Of a DNA stretch of 39,378 nucleotides, positions 19,100-26,665 are shown in pieces. The notes below the pieces were generated by a model. It saw nothing but the letters and a program-made list of their open reading frames with translations. It made no database searches and was not told where the DNA came from. A program made the position numbers and the translations under genes. The stretch is from NCBI RefSeq assembly GCF_000235445.1, contig NZ_JH378831.1, positions 173,355-212,732 on the forward strand. Reading direction: 5' to 3'. Source of the stretch: Johnsonella ignava ATCC 51276. Lineage in GTDB: Bacteria > Bacillota > Clostridia > Lachnospirales > Lachnospiraceae. How positions within the stretch are numbered: the first letter of the stretch is position 1; every line of letters starts with the position of its first letter.

Positions 19100-20380
19100 T
19101 TAATTATTACTGTCCTCATTTCCATCTGAAATACTATGTGATTGCTCATAATCTGTATTCTGTGTCGGAAGATTTTCATCATCAAATACATCACTGCCTT
19201 CTATGCCTGTATAAACATCTTCCATATTTTCAGTTTCTACATCTTCATGCTGTATACGCTCCATATCGGATTCACCCTCCGGCATATAATCTATACCGAG
19301 TTCTTTAAATAATCCGCTGCTTATAGCATGACTTTCATCTTTTATATCTATCTTATAACCCGTAAGTCTGGCTGCCAGCCTTGCATTCTGACCTTCCTTT
19401 CCTATAGCAAGTGAAAGCTGGTAGTCAGGAACTACGACCTGTGCCTCTTTTTTTGCTTCATCTGCAACTACACAGATTACTTTTGCGGGATTAAGTGCAT
19501 TTTCAATAAGTGCCGCCGCATTTTCAGTCCAATTAATTATATCTATCTTTTCACCGTTAAGTTCGTCAACCACTGCATTAACCCTTGAGCTGTTAACTCC
19601 TACACATGCACCTACCGCATCAACTTCCTCATTATGGCTTATTACAGCTATTTTGGTTCTTGAACCCGGTTCACGGGCTATTGACATTATCTCAACAGTC
19701 CCTTCCCTGATTTCCGATACCTCAGCTTCAAAAAGCCTTTTAACAAGATCAGGATGTGTCCTTGATACTGTAATCCTTGGTCCTCTGTTAGGTCCTTTTA
19801 TAGGTTCCTTTACTTCAAGTATATATACCTTTATCCTGTCAGTAGGTTCAAAATGTTCACTTTTAACCTGCTCTTTTTCAAGAAGCATCGCATCACATCT
19901 TCCAAGATTTACTGAGATATTGTTACCGATATATCTTTGTACAACGGCAGTTACAACATCCCTTTCCTTTTCAAAATATTCATTATATATTGCTTTTCTT
20001 TCTTCTTCCCGTATTTTTTGGAGTATAACATTTTTGGCAACCAATGTAGCTATACGTCCGAAATCCTTTGACTTTAAGGGTATCAGCACCTTGTCGCCTA
20101 TTTCATATCCCGGATCAAGCTCTCTTGCTTCCTCAAGACTTATTTTAAGGGCTTTTTCTTCATTTGTAACGCCTTCGTAGGCTTCTACCACCTCTTTTTC
20201 CTGTAAAACCTGATAATCGCAAGTCTCCGGATCCATCACAACCTGCACATTGTCTGAAGTTCCGTAATTGTTTTTACATGCCGACAGAAGTGAATTTTCT
20301 ATAGCTTCTATCAATACCTCCTTACTTATATTTTTCTCTTTTTCAAGTGTATCAAGTGCATCTAAAAGTTCTTTATTCAT
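19100..20380 (-). CDS. nusA: transcription termination/antitermination factor NusA
   Basis: A 426-residue NusA. It has the N-terminal RNA polymerase-binding domain (1 to about 125), an S1 domain around 130-200, and tandem KH domains with GACVGVNSSRVNAVVDELNGEKIDI and AIGKEGQNARLAARLTGYKIDI regions. An acidic C-terminal tail of about 80 residues follows. NusA binds RNA polymerase and RNA to modulate pausing, termination and antitermination. AGGAGG lies 11 bases before the ATG. It follows rimP in the standard operon. The terminator-like hairpin in the rimP leader could be a target of NusA feedback, by inference. Confidence 0.95.
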   Translation of the reverse strand: MNKELLDALDTLEKEKNISKEVLIEAIENSLLSACKNNYGTSDNVQVVMDPETCDYQVLQEKEVVEAYEGVTNEEKALKISLEEARELDPGYEIGDKVLIPLKSKDFGRIATLVAKNVILQKIREEERKAIYNEYFEKERDVVTAVVQRYIGNNISVNLGRCDAMLLEKEQVKSEHFEPTDRIKVYILEVKEPIKGPNRGPRITVSRTHPDLVKRLFEAEVSEIREGTVEIMSIAREPGSRTKIAVISHNEEVDAVGACVGVNSSRVNAVVDELNGEKIDIINWTENAAALIENALNPAKVICVVADEAKKEAQVVVPDYQLSLAIGKEGQNARLAARLTGYKIDIKDESHAISSGLFKELGIDYMPEGESDMERIQHEDVETENMEDVYTGIEGSDVFDDENLPTQNTDYEQSHSISDGNEDSNN

Positions 20381-20444
20381 TTTTCCGTTGTCCTCCTTAT
20401 TATTTAAATCTTTTCTATAAAATTAACGGCAGTATGTTATATTA

Positions 20445-20984
20445 TTAGAATCCCACATTAAGTTTTATAACTGCAATATCGGTACGTTTTATTTTTAATA
20501 TTCCGGCTTCTGAATCACAGCTTCCATTACCCTGACATTTAGAGGCTAATTTTGACGGCTTTTTTTTCACTGGTGCATCGCTGTCAACTTCAATATAAAT
20601 ATTTTCTTTATCAAAATCCTCCAATATACCTGTAAACTCTTTTTCTCCGTTTACAGCTGTATAAAGCCTGATATCAACCTTTTTACCTTTTTCTCTTATA
20701 AAATCCTTATCCTTTTTAAGTTTTCTTCCAAGACCGGGTGAGCTTACCTCAAGAGTATAACTTTCCTGTATAAAATCATTAAGATCAAGCCAACTGCTTA
20801 GGGCATGACTTATCTCGACGCAGTCATCCATACTGATACCGCTTTCCTTATCACAATACGCCCTAAGATAATATTGTGAACCCTCTTTTACAAATTCAAC
20901 ATCAACTACTTCAAAGTCTATTTCTTTGCTTAATTTTTCAAGAAATTCTTCAGTTCTACTGACATATTCTTCACTTTTTCCCAT
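20445..20984 (-). CDS. rimP: ribosome maturation factor RimP
   Basis: A 179-residue RimP that supports 30S subunit assembly. The N-terminal alpha/beta domain (DFEVVDVEFVKEGSQYYLR, SLDDCVEIS-like SMDDCVEISHAL) and the ESYTLEVSSPGLGRKLK motif are characteristic. The C-terminal SH3-like domain has an inserted lysine/serine/cysteine segment at about residues 137-157 that lengthens it beyond the usual 150-160. AAAGGAAG precedes the ATG. It is the first gene of the nusA-infB operon, with a promoter at 21085-21113. Confidence 0.92.
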   Translation of the reverse strand: MGKSEEYVSRTEEFLEKLSKEIDFEVVDVEFVKEGSQYYLRAYCDKESGISMDDCVEISHALSSWLDLNDFIQESYTLEVSSPGLGRKLKKDKDFIREKGKKVDIRLYTAVNGEKEFTGILEDFDKENIYIEVDSDAPVKKKPSKLASKCQGNGSCDSEAGILKIKRTDIAVIKLNVGF

Positions 20985-21035
20985 TTTCTTCCTTTCTCGC
21001 AGCAGGCATCAGATATTTATCTTAAACCATAGAAA

Positions 21036-21059
21036 AAGTGGACCGTGTACGGCCCACTT
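21036..21059 (-). terminator. terminator-like hairpin in the rimP leader (possible attenuator)
   Basis: A stem of AAGTGG and CCG pairs with CGG and CCACTT around a TGTA loop, with one A/C mismatch. On the minus strand the 3' arm runs into TTTTTC. It lies between the rimP promoter and start codon, so it could end transcripts early unless read through. Confidence 0.6.
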
Positions 21060-21084
21060 GATAATAAACTCTATTACATGCCCA

Positions 21085-21113
21085 ATTATAGCACTAAAGC
21101 AAACTAAATGCAA
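21085..21113 (-). promoter_or_regulatory. promoter of the rimP-nusA-infB operon
   Basis: TTGCAT (21108-21113), a 17-base spacer and TATAAT (21085-21090), preceded by TGC as an extended -10. It is directed at rimP, about 95 bases upstream of the ATG. Confidence 0.75.
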
Positions 21114-21171
21114 GCATTCTCTTAAGCTGTAACAAAAACTGTTTTCAATTAATCGTTATTTATTCACATAT

Positions 21172-21441
21172 AGGAGGGTCGTTCTGCATTCCAGTGACTA
21201 GAACTGGGAGGGTCATGTTGACCGGAATGCAGAAAACCTTATTAATATGAAAGCTTTCCGTCCGTATAAACAATACAGGTCTGCCTGCATTTATTCAACA
21301 AAGCAGCGGAATGTTCCTGAAACAGGTGCGACATTTCCCGTTTCCATACAAACACCACAGCACGGCTAAAATGTAAAAGATGCTGTCAGCTTTCATTAAC
21401 AGCACTGCTTACCGGTAAAGACCGTATGCAACGCTACCCCT
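21172..21441 (+). ncRNA. candidate structured noncoding RNA, unknown class
   Basis: This non-coding stretch is about 45% G+C by my count, against about 27% in the 110 bases before it. It folds into a closed structure. An end-to-end helix pairs GGGT and CGTT (21176-21183) with AACG and ACCC (21430-21439). A hairpin at 21182-21234 has 11 perfect pairs (TTCTGCATTCC/GGAATGCAGAA) and two sub-stems, CCAGT/ACTGG and GGTCA/TGACC. A long-range helix joins 21242-21255 to 21388-21399. Further hairpins lie at 21308-21338 and 21406-21430. GGAGGGTC occurs twice. Purine loops (AAA, AAAG) favour the plus strand, but the strand is not proven. It is not tmRNA, RNase P RNA, SRP RNA, 6S RNA or a riboswitch I know. 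Confidence 0.5.
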
Positions 21442-21458
21442 GTATTTTAACATATTAA

Positions 21459-21495
21459 AAGTTAAGAAAAGGTTAAGATATCTATTTTTGATATC
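21459..21495. terminator. hairpin after the aminopeptidase gene, possibly bidirectional
   Basis: AAAAGG and GATAT pair with ATATC and CTTTT across a short T-rich loop and a TTAA bulge. It lies just downstream of the aminopeptidase stop and 3' of the RNA candidate, so it could terminate both. Confidence 0.4.
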
Positions 21496-21498
21496 CTT

Positions 21499-23286
21499 TT
21501 AAATTTCTCTTGTATATTTCTTAAGCCATTCCTTTTCTTCATCATTAAGCATCGGTGAAAGTTTTTCATAAACTGCCTTATGGTAATCGTTAAGAAGTTT
21601 TACATCTTCAGCAGTCATTATACTCTTATCAACTGCATCAAGATCCATAGGTATAAATGTGATAGGTTCAAAATGCATAAACTGCCCATATTCATTCTTT
21701 GTACCGTTTACTACAAGAAGTTCATTTTCAAGACGTATTCCATGTGAACCGTCTATATAGAGCCCGGGTTCATCAGTAATCACCATACCCGCTTCAAAAG
21801 GCTGATTATCCATAGGCATACTTCTCCACCTTACACCTGAAGGTCCTTCATGTATATTAAGAAGATATCCTACGCCATGACCTGTGCCGTGATTATAATC
21901 AAGATCTCTCTCCCAGAAAGGAGTTCTTGTAATTATATCAACATTGGTACTGTTTACACCATATTTAAATCTTGCAACGCCAAGCCTTAAATTAGATATA
22001 AGCACCAGTGTAAAATGTTCCTTCATAATTGCCGGAACATCACCAAGTGCGTAAGTTCTTGTTATATCCGTTGAACCCTCATAAAATCCTGCACCCGTAT
22101 CAGTAAGTAAAAAGCATCCCGGCTTAATTTCAACATCAGTTTCCTCTGTTGCACTATAATGTATTATTGCACCGTGCTGACCAAATGCAACTATAGGTTC
22201 AAAACTTGGACGTATAAAATCCCCCATCTGCTCACGGAATTCATCAAGTTTCGCAGAAGCTGAAAGTTCAGTAATTTTAATCTTTCCAACATTTTCTTTT
22301 ATCCACTTCATGAATCTTACATGTGCTACACCGTCTTTAAGCTGAGCTTTACGTATATTTTCTATCTCTACGTTATTTTTTACAGCCTTAAATAATATTT
22401 CGGGATTTCTTTCATCAACCTTTTTAACCTTCGGCGGAATATTATTATAAAGTGCATAATTAATTCTGCCGGAGTCAAGCAGTACCACATCATCATGATT
22501 CAGCTTCTTGATATCTTCATAAATATCATTATACGGATGAATTATTACATTGTCTTTTGCAAAGGCAGTTTTAATTTTATCATCAAGCTTGGTTTCATCA
22601 ATATACAGTTCCATCTTATCCATTGTGATTACAGCATAGGAAAGAAGCAGCGGGAAAAATTCGATATCATTTCCACGTACATTAAGTATCCAGCATATAT
22701 CGTCAAGAGTAGTAAGAATATGTTTATTGGCACCTGCTTTTTTCATCGCCTCACGTACTCTTTTAAGTTTACTCTCAGTAGTTTCACCTGTATATTTTAT
22801 ATCAAGATAAAATGCCGGTTCCTTTGAAAGAGGCGGTCTGTTTGTCCAGATCTCATCAATTAAATCACAATCATAAACTATTTTTCCGCCTTTTACATCA
22901 ACTATATCGTAATACCCTACACCTTCAGACATAGAAACAACCCTTCCGTCAAAACCGAGAACGGCATTCTGTGGCAGAGCTTCTTTAATATACTCACAAA
23001 TAGTAGGCACACCCGGATTCCCCATCTTCATAAGTAAAACGCCTGTACCTTCAAGCTGCTGTGAAGCCTGGAGAAAATATCTGCCGTCAGTCCATAGTCT
23101 GGCATCATCTTTTGTAATCACTGCAGTTCCCTGTGAACCCGAAAAACCCGTTATAAATTTTCTAGCCTTAAAATGCTCCCCCACATACTCTGACTGATGA
23201 AAATCTGCTGTTGGAATTACATACATATCTATCTTCCTGTCAGCCATAAGCCTGCGAAGTTTCTCTATTCTTTCTTTAATTTCCAT
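21499..23286 (-). CDS. pepP: Xaa-Pro aminopeptidase (M24B, long three-domain form)
   Basis: A 595-residue metallopeptidase that removes N-terminal residues preceding proline. It is the long form with two creatinase-like N-terminal domains and a C-terminal M24 domain, resembling eukaryotic cytosolic aminopeptidase P. Metal-ligand motifs are visible as LTDTGAGFYEGSTDITRTY, HGTGHGVGY, ITDEPGLYIDGSHGIRLEN and a final Glu in that block. No signal peptide is seen, so it is cytoplasmic, probably acting on peptides brought in by transporters. AGGAG is 9 bases before the ATG. A promoter lies at 23433-23461, so it is likely monocistronic. Confidence 0.92.
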   Translation of the reverse strand: MEIKERIEKLRRLMADRKIDMYVIPTADFHQSEYVGEHFKARKFITGFSGSQGTAVITKDDARLWTDGRYFLQASQQLEGTGVLLMKMGNPGVPTICEYIKEALPQNAVLGFDGRVVSMSEGVGYYDIVDVKGGKIVYDCDLIDEIWTNRPPLSKEPAFYLDIKYTGETTESKLKRVREAMKKAGANKHILTTLDDICWILNVRGNDIEFFPLLLSYAVITMDKMELYIDETKLDDKIKTAFAKDNVIIHPYNDIYEDIKKLNHDDVVLLDSGRINYALYNNIPPKVKKVDERNPEILFKAVKNNVEIENIRKAQLKDGVAHVRFMKWIKENVGKIKITELSASAKLDEFREQMGDFIRPSFEPIVAFGQHGAIIHYSATEETDVEIKPGCFLLTDTGAGFYEGSTDITRTYALGDVPAIMKEHFTLVLISNLRLGVARFKYGVNSTNVDIITRTPFWERDLDYNHGTGHGVGYLLNIHEGPSGVRWRSMPMDNQPFEAGMVITDEPGLYIDGSHGIRLENELLVVNGTKNEYGQFMHFEPITFIPMDLDAVDKSIMTAEDVKLLNDYHKAVYEKLSPMLNDEEKEWLKKYTREI

Positions 23287-23432
23287 ATGCTTACTCTCCT
23301 TTGCAAAAAAATATTTTATGGATAATACCCAGAAGCACGTTTTATGGTTACAATGACACTTTTAAAATACAGAATACAATATACAAAGAATAATGCTCCT
23401 AAAAATGGTATCATAAACCGCTTCTGCGTATT

Positions 23433-23461
23433 ACTATACATCAGCTATCTGTATAAATCAA
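23433..23461 (-). promoter_or_regulatory. promoter of the aminopeptidase gene
   Basis: TTGATT (23456-23461), 17-base spacer, TATAGT (23433-23438) on the minus strand, about 150 bases before the start codon. The rest of the gap 23287-23569 shows nothing else I can name. Confidence 0.55.
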
Positions 23462-23569
23462 GTCTTAAAAAACAAGTTTTTTCCTACATTTTATACTAAA
23501 CACTACAATATCAGTACACTTAACAAAATCATTATACAGCTTTTAAGTAAAAGCAAAATACTGCAAAAT

Positions 23570-24856
23570 CTATAAAAGCTCATTTAAACAGGCAGAACCG
23601 TAAGGTCTTATACTTGTAACATATGCACAGCCTTTTCCAAGCAAATTTTCCATATGAAATACATATTGACTTGTAATCTCCTCCGGTATTATAGCCATTA
23701 TTACACCCCCAAATCCGCCTCCATGAACTCTGCATGCGCCTCTTTTATGTCTTTTTATAAAAAGCTCACTTATAGCAAGTCCTATGCATATACCCTGTTC
23801 CTCGGGATTTTTAATCGAATAACAGTTTTGAAGGTATTTCCACGAAGAATCTCCGCTCTCTTTTACATTATCCAAAAACTTATCAAAATTTCCGGATCTT
23901 AATGCCTCTATTTCATTTTCAACACGCCCGTTTTCCGCATAAAAATGCAATGCTCTCATAACGGCACGATCTCCTGCATACGCTCTTAAACTCTGCAGAT
24001 TAAACAGTATCTTTTCTTCAAATACCTGTCCCAGTCCTTTATATCCGAAATACCCGGCTATTTTTTTCATATCATGCGGAATTGCACTGTACTCTTCTTT
24101 AAAGTCTTCATGCTCATTTCCTGTCTGTACAAGTATTATATTATAACCGCAGGCTTCAAAGCTAAAATCAATCTTTCTTATAAGAGGATCCTCAGGATTT
24201 ACAAAATTAATAGCTAAAATTCCGCCTATACCGCAAGTCAACTGATCTAAAAGCCCGCTTGCCTTTTTCCAATATATATTTTCAGCAAATTGCCCTGCAT
24301 AGGCATAGGTCCTCGGCTCTATACTGCCCTGATTAAACAATGTGCTTACAATCTGACATAAAATATTTTCAAAAGCGGCAGATGAACTTACACCTGCACT
24401 TTTTATTATACTGCTGTCTAAATAGGCATCAAAACCGCCAACCTTGTAACCCATCTCCATAAGTGCTCTCAAAACTCCCTTTGCAAGTTCTCTTGAACCT
24501 TTATAAGTTTTATTTGACTCAAGTGCACTAAGGCTTATCGTAATCTCACCAAACCTTTCACTGTATATGTTTACAATAGGTGTTTGATTTGCCGCCGCAG
24601 CAGCAGCTATATCAAATGTAATGCTGCCGCCAAGTACCTTTCCAAAATTATGATCAGTATGATTTCCACCTATCTCAACCCTGCCCGGAGATGAAAAAAG
24701 TTGAAAATCCTGACTTTTATACCTTTTTACAAAGACATCTATAATATTCTCATATCTCAAAGCCGCAGCCTCAGCTTTTTTTGTACCATAAAGTTTTCTG
24801 AATAAAACCCTGCAATCAGTACTTCTTATCATCTTCATATTTTTAGATATATCCAT
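23570..24856 (-). CDS. galactokinase-family GHMP kinase (divergent)
   Basis: This 428-residue GHMP kinase is closest to galactokinases, which phosphorylate galactose at C1 for the Leloir pathway. Motif 1 reads SSPGRVEIGGNHTDHNFG (55-72), where classical GalK has PGRVNLIGEHTDYN. The ATP-binding motif is KSAGVSSSAAFE, the catalytic Asp lies in LLDQLTCGIGG, and motif 3 is RVHGGGFGGVIMA. The Glu of GEHTD is Asn here, which touches the sugar-binding region, so the true sugar could differ. No galT or galE is adjacent. A small hairpin (24866-24885) lies just upstream of its start. Confidence 0.8.
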   Translation of the reverse strand: MDISKNMKMIRSTDCRVLFRKLYGTKKAEAAALRYENIIDVFVKRYKSQDFQLFSSPGRVEIGGNHTDHNFGKVLGGSITFDIAAAAAANQTPIVNIYSERFGEITISLSALESNKTYKGSRELAKGVLRALMEMGYKVGGFDAYLDSSIIKSAGVSSSAAFENILCQIVSTLFNQGSIEPRTYAYAGQFAENIYWKKASGLLDQLTCGIGGILAINFVNPEDPLIRKIDFSFEACGYNIILVQTGNEHEDFKEEYSAIPHDMKKIAGYFGYKGLGQVFEEKILFNLQSLRAYAGDRAVMRALHFYAENGRVENEIEALRSGNFDKFLDNVKESGDSSWKYLQNCYSIKNPEEQGICIGLAISELFIKRHKRGACRVHGGGFGGVIMAIIPEEITSQYVFHMENLLGKGCAYVTSIRPYGSACLNELL

Positions 24857-25010
24857 AAAAACCTGCTGCTTTTATATATAAGCAGTTTCCCCCTGAACAT
24901 CAAATTCCTGTATAAGTATAATGTACTCTGTTTATTATAAACTTTAATAAAAAACAGATACATCAAATAAGAATAAGTATATAAATTTTTATATATTTTT
25001 TATTTTGAGC
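24857..25010. other. AT-rich leader region upstream of the galactokinase-family gene
   Basis: It contains an inverted repeat CTGCTT/AAGCAG (24866-24885) close to the start codon that could affect ribosome access. Nothing else is recognisable. Confidence 0.3.
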
Positions 25011-25112
25011 TTAATACTCTATATCAGATATTATAACATATTTTTTTATTTTTAGCGATATCAATACTTTTTTACCAGAGGATGTATTAAAACCTGATAT
25101 TCTTTTCTTCAT
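25011..25112 (-). pseudogene. 33-codon remnant sharing the 5' region of the gene at 31030-32043
   Basis: An ATG (25110-25112) preceded by GAGG opens a 33-codon frame starting MKKRI. Its upstream 50 bases closely match those before the gene at 32043 (25110-25161 against 32041-32093), but coding similarity stops after about five codons. It is probably the leftover 5' end of a third paralog; a genuine short peptide cannot be excluded. Confidence 0.4.
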
Positions 25113-25195
25113 AAACACCTCGTCTTAATCTACTGTAGTACAATTTTTGTACTTATTAATTACCTTGTTTCTCTGATTTTTATCAATTGTATTTT

Positions 25196-25990
25196 TCATA
25201 AAGGTTTCATCCCTATTTCCCCATTCTCATCTATTACCAAAACAGGGTTGCTGGCGTCTCGGTCAATCCTTGTAATACAGGTCTTTTCATAATCATTACT
25301 ATATTCGTATATAAAAATATGCCTATCTGTACAAAAAATCTCAGGATCTGATTGTTCTGAAAAAAAGTTTTTCTTTTTATAAATTTCTTTGGATAAACCT
25401 GTATCACTATCTATAGAAAATACATATAAATTTTTATCTCCTTTTTCATTGGCTGAAAAATCATTATACAATAAGTATATTACCTTATCTCTAATTGCAA
25501 ACCCTTCTAAAACATCTTCATCTCTCAAGCTTGCATTTATAATTTCATAATTAATATAGGATTTATCCAAAGTATTTTTAACATCTTCCACCTTAATTCT
25601 AAATATTTTATATTCATCTGTTTCATACATTACCTTACCTATTTCTTCACTTGTCAGCCCTCTAAAACTGCTTTTTACTAATTTTTCTTTATATTCTCTA
25701 TCTCTGTAGTTAACTACCTGCATTCCAAATATATATATATACCCATCTGAAACTTCCGACAATTCTCTAGCATATAAGTTTATACTATCCAAATTATAGT
25801 TATCAATATCTCTATCCGCAACATCTGTTGTTGATATTCTTTTTCTTGCGGTTTCATCTACTTTTTCTGCAAATGAATCGTAAGGTAGAATATCTTCTTC
25901 TCTATAAGAATTCCACTCTGCAGGTGGCAAATAATACCGTAAAAGTTTTAGTCTGGGTATTTGATATTTTATCTTATTTATATCAAACAT
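25196..25990 (-). CDS. hypothetical extracytoplasmic protein, N-terminus probably damaged
   Basis: This 264-residue protein belongs to no family I recognise. It is acidic and strand-rich, with repeated Tyr/Asp segments of the type YIYIFGMQVV, YEIINASLRD, NLYVFSIDSD and HIFIYEYSNDY. These suggest a beta-propeller or beta-sheet surface protein like its neighbours. The first ATG has no ribosome binding site, and no signal peptide lies in frame. Upstream, GGAG followed by TTG AAA AGA ATA TAA, and a hydrophobic stretch (KILYIVIICLI) in another frame, look like a frame-broken signal sequence. It follows the lipoprotein at 26059-26589 by under 70 bases, so it was probably once cotranslated with it. 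Confidence 0.55.
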   Translation of the reverse strand: MFDINKIKYQIPRLKLLRYYLPPAEWNSYREEDILPYDSFAEKVDETARKRISTTDVADRDIDNYNLDSINLYARELSEVSDGYIYIFGMQVVNYRDREYKEKLVKSSFRGLTSEEIGKVMYETDEYKIFRIKVEDVKNTLDKSYINYEIINASLRDEDVLEGFAIRDKVIYLLYNDFSANEKGDKNLYVFSIDSDTGLSKEIYKKKNFFSEQSDPEIFCTDRHIFIYEYSNDYEKTCITRIDRDASNPVLVIDENGEIGMKPL

Positions 25991-26058
25991 ATAATAACGA
26001 TGTACAAAATCTTGCTTTCCTAAAACTCAGTACTCTCATTATTATATTCTTTTCAATT

Positions 26059-26589
26059 TTATTCTCCTATTGCTTTATTTATCTCCTGTAATGATGTATA
26101 CGGTATTTTTATGTCTTTTATATTAGTTTTGACAAATTCTCCATTTACCAATTCATAAATCATGCCTTCGTAAATAATCTCCTCCTCAAATGTTCTGTAC
26201 ATTATATCTACCGGTCTGTTGTAGGAATAATATATAGGATATGTGTAATATTCATCCAACATCGTTACATATATATAATCTTCTATAAAATAATAGTCTG
26301 AAGTCAATTTTTCACTTTCTCCATAAATTATTACAGTACATCTGAGCACTTTATTATTTGCATCTATATATTTTATTACTTCTCCATCCAATCCTATTAT
26401 ATCTTTATTAACAACTATTATCTTTTCCTTTAAATAATCATCTGAAAATTTTCCATAAAATTCATTTATATTACTTCTTATATCCTCAGTATTTATTTTT
26501 TTACTATCTCCGAATGCTGAGTTCACACACCCTGTTATTAATATACACAGCACCAAAAATAAACTTAAAAATTTAATATTATTTTTCAT
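26059..26589 (-). CDS. hypothetical lipoprotein (176 aa)
   Basis: The signal peptide MKNNIKFLSLFLVLCILITGC ends in a lipobox (LITGC, shown as its last residues), so the mature protein is membrane-anchored on the cell surface. The body is rich in Tyr, Ile and acidic residues (for example YYTYPIYYSYNRP), with no family I recognise. The ATG at 26587-26589 is chosen because GGAG lies 6-7 bases upstream; an upstream in-frame ATG has none. It lies between a larger lipoprotein gene and the damaged gene at 25196, suggesting an operon of secreted proteins. Confidence 0.65.
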   Translation of the reverse strand: MKNNIKFLSLFLVLCILITGCVNSAFGDSKKINTEDIRSNINEFYGKFSDDYLKEKIIVVNKDIIGLDGEVIKYIDANNKVLRCTVIIYGESEKLTSDYYFIEDYIYVTMLDEYYTYPIYYSYNRPVDIMYRTFEEEIIYEGMIYELVNGEFVKTNIKDIKIPYTSLQEINKAIGE

Positions 26590-26665
26590 AGCAATCTCCA
26601 TTACTTATTCACCTGGAAACGTTTGTATAACACCATTTAAAATTTGTACAACTGACAATCCCTTT

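Noticed and set aside
21172..21441. SRP RNA, 6S RNA, tmRNA or RNase P RNA
   Set aside because: A GCAACGCTACCCCTG stretch recalls 4.5S RNA, but the GGAAGGAAGCAGCC-type S-domain is missing, and none of the conserved cores of the other RNAs is present.
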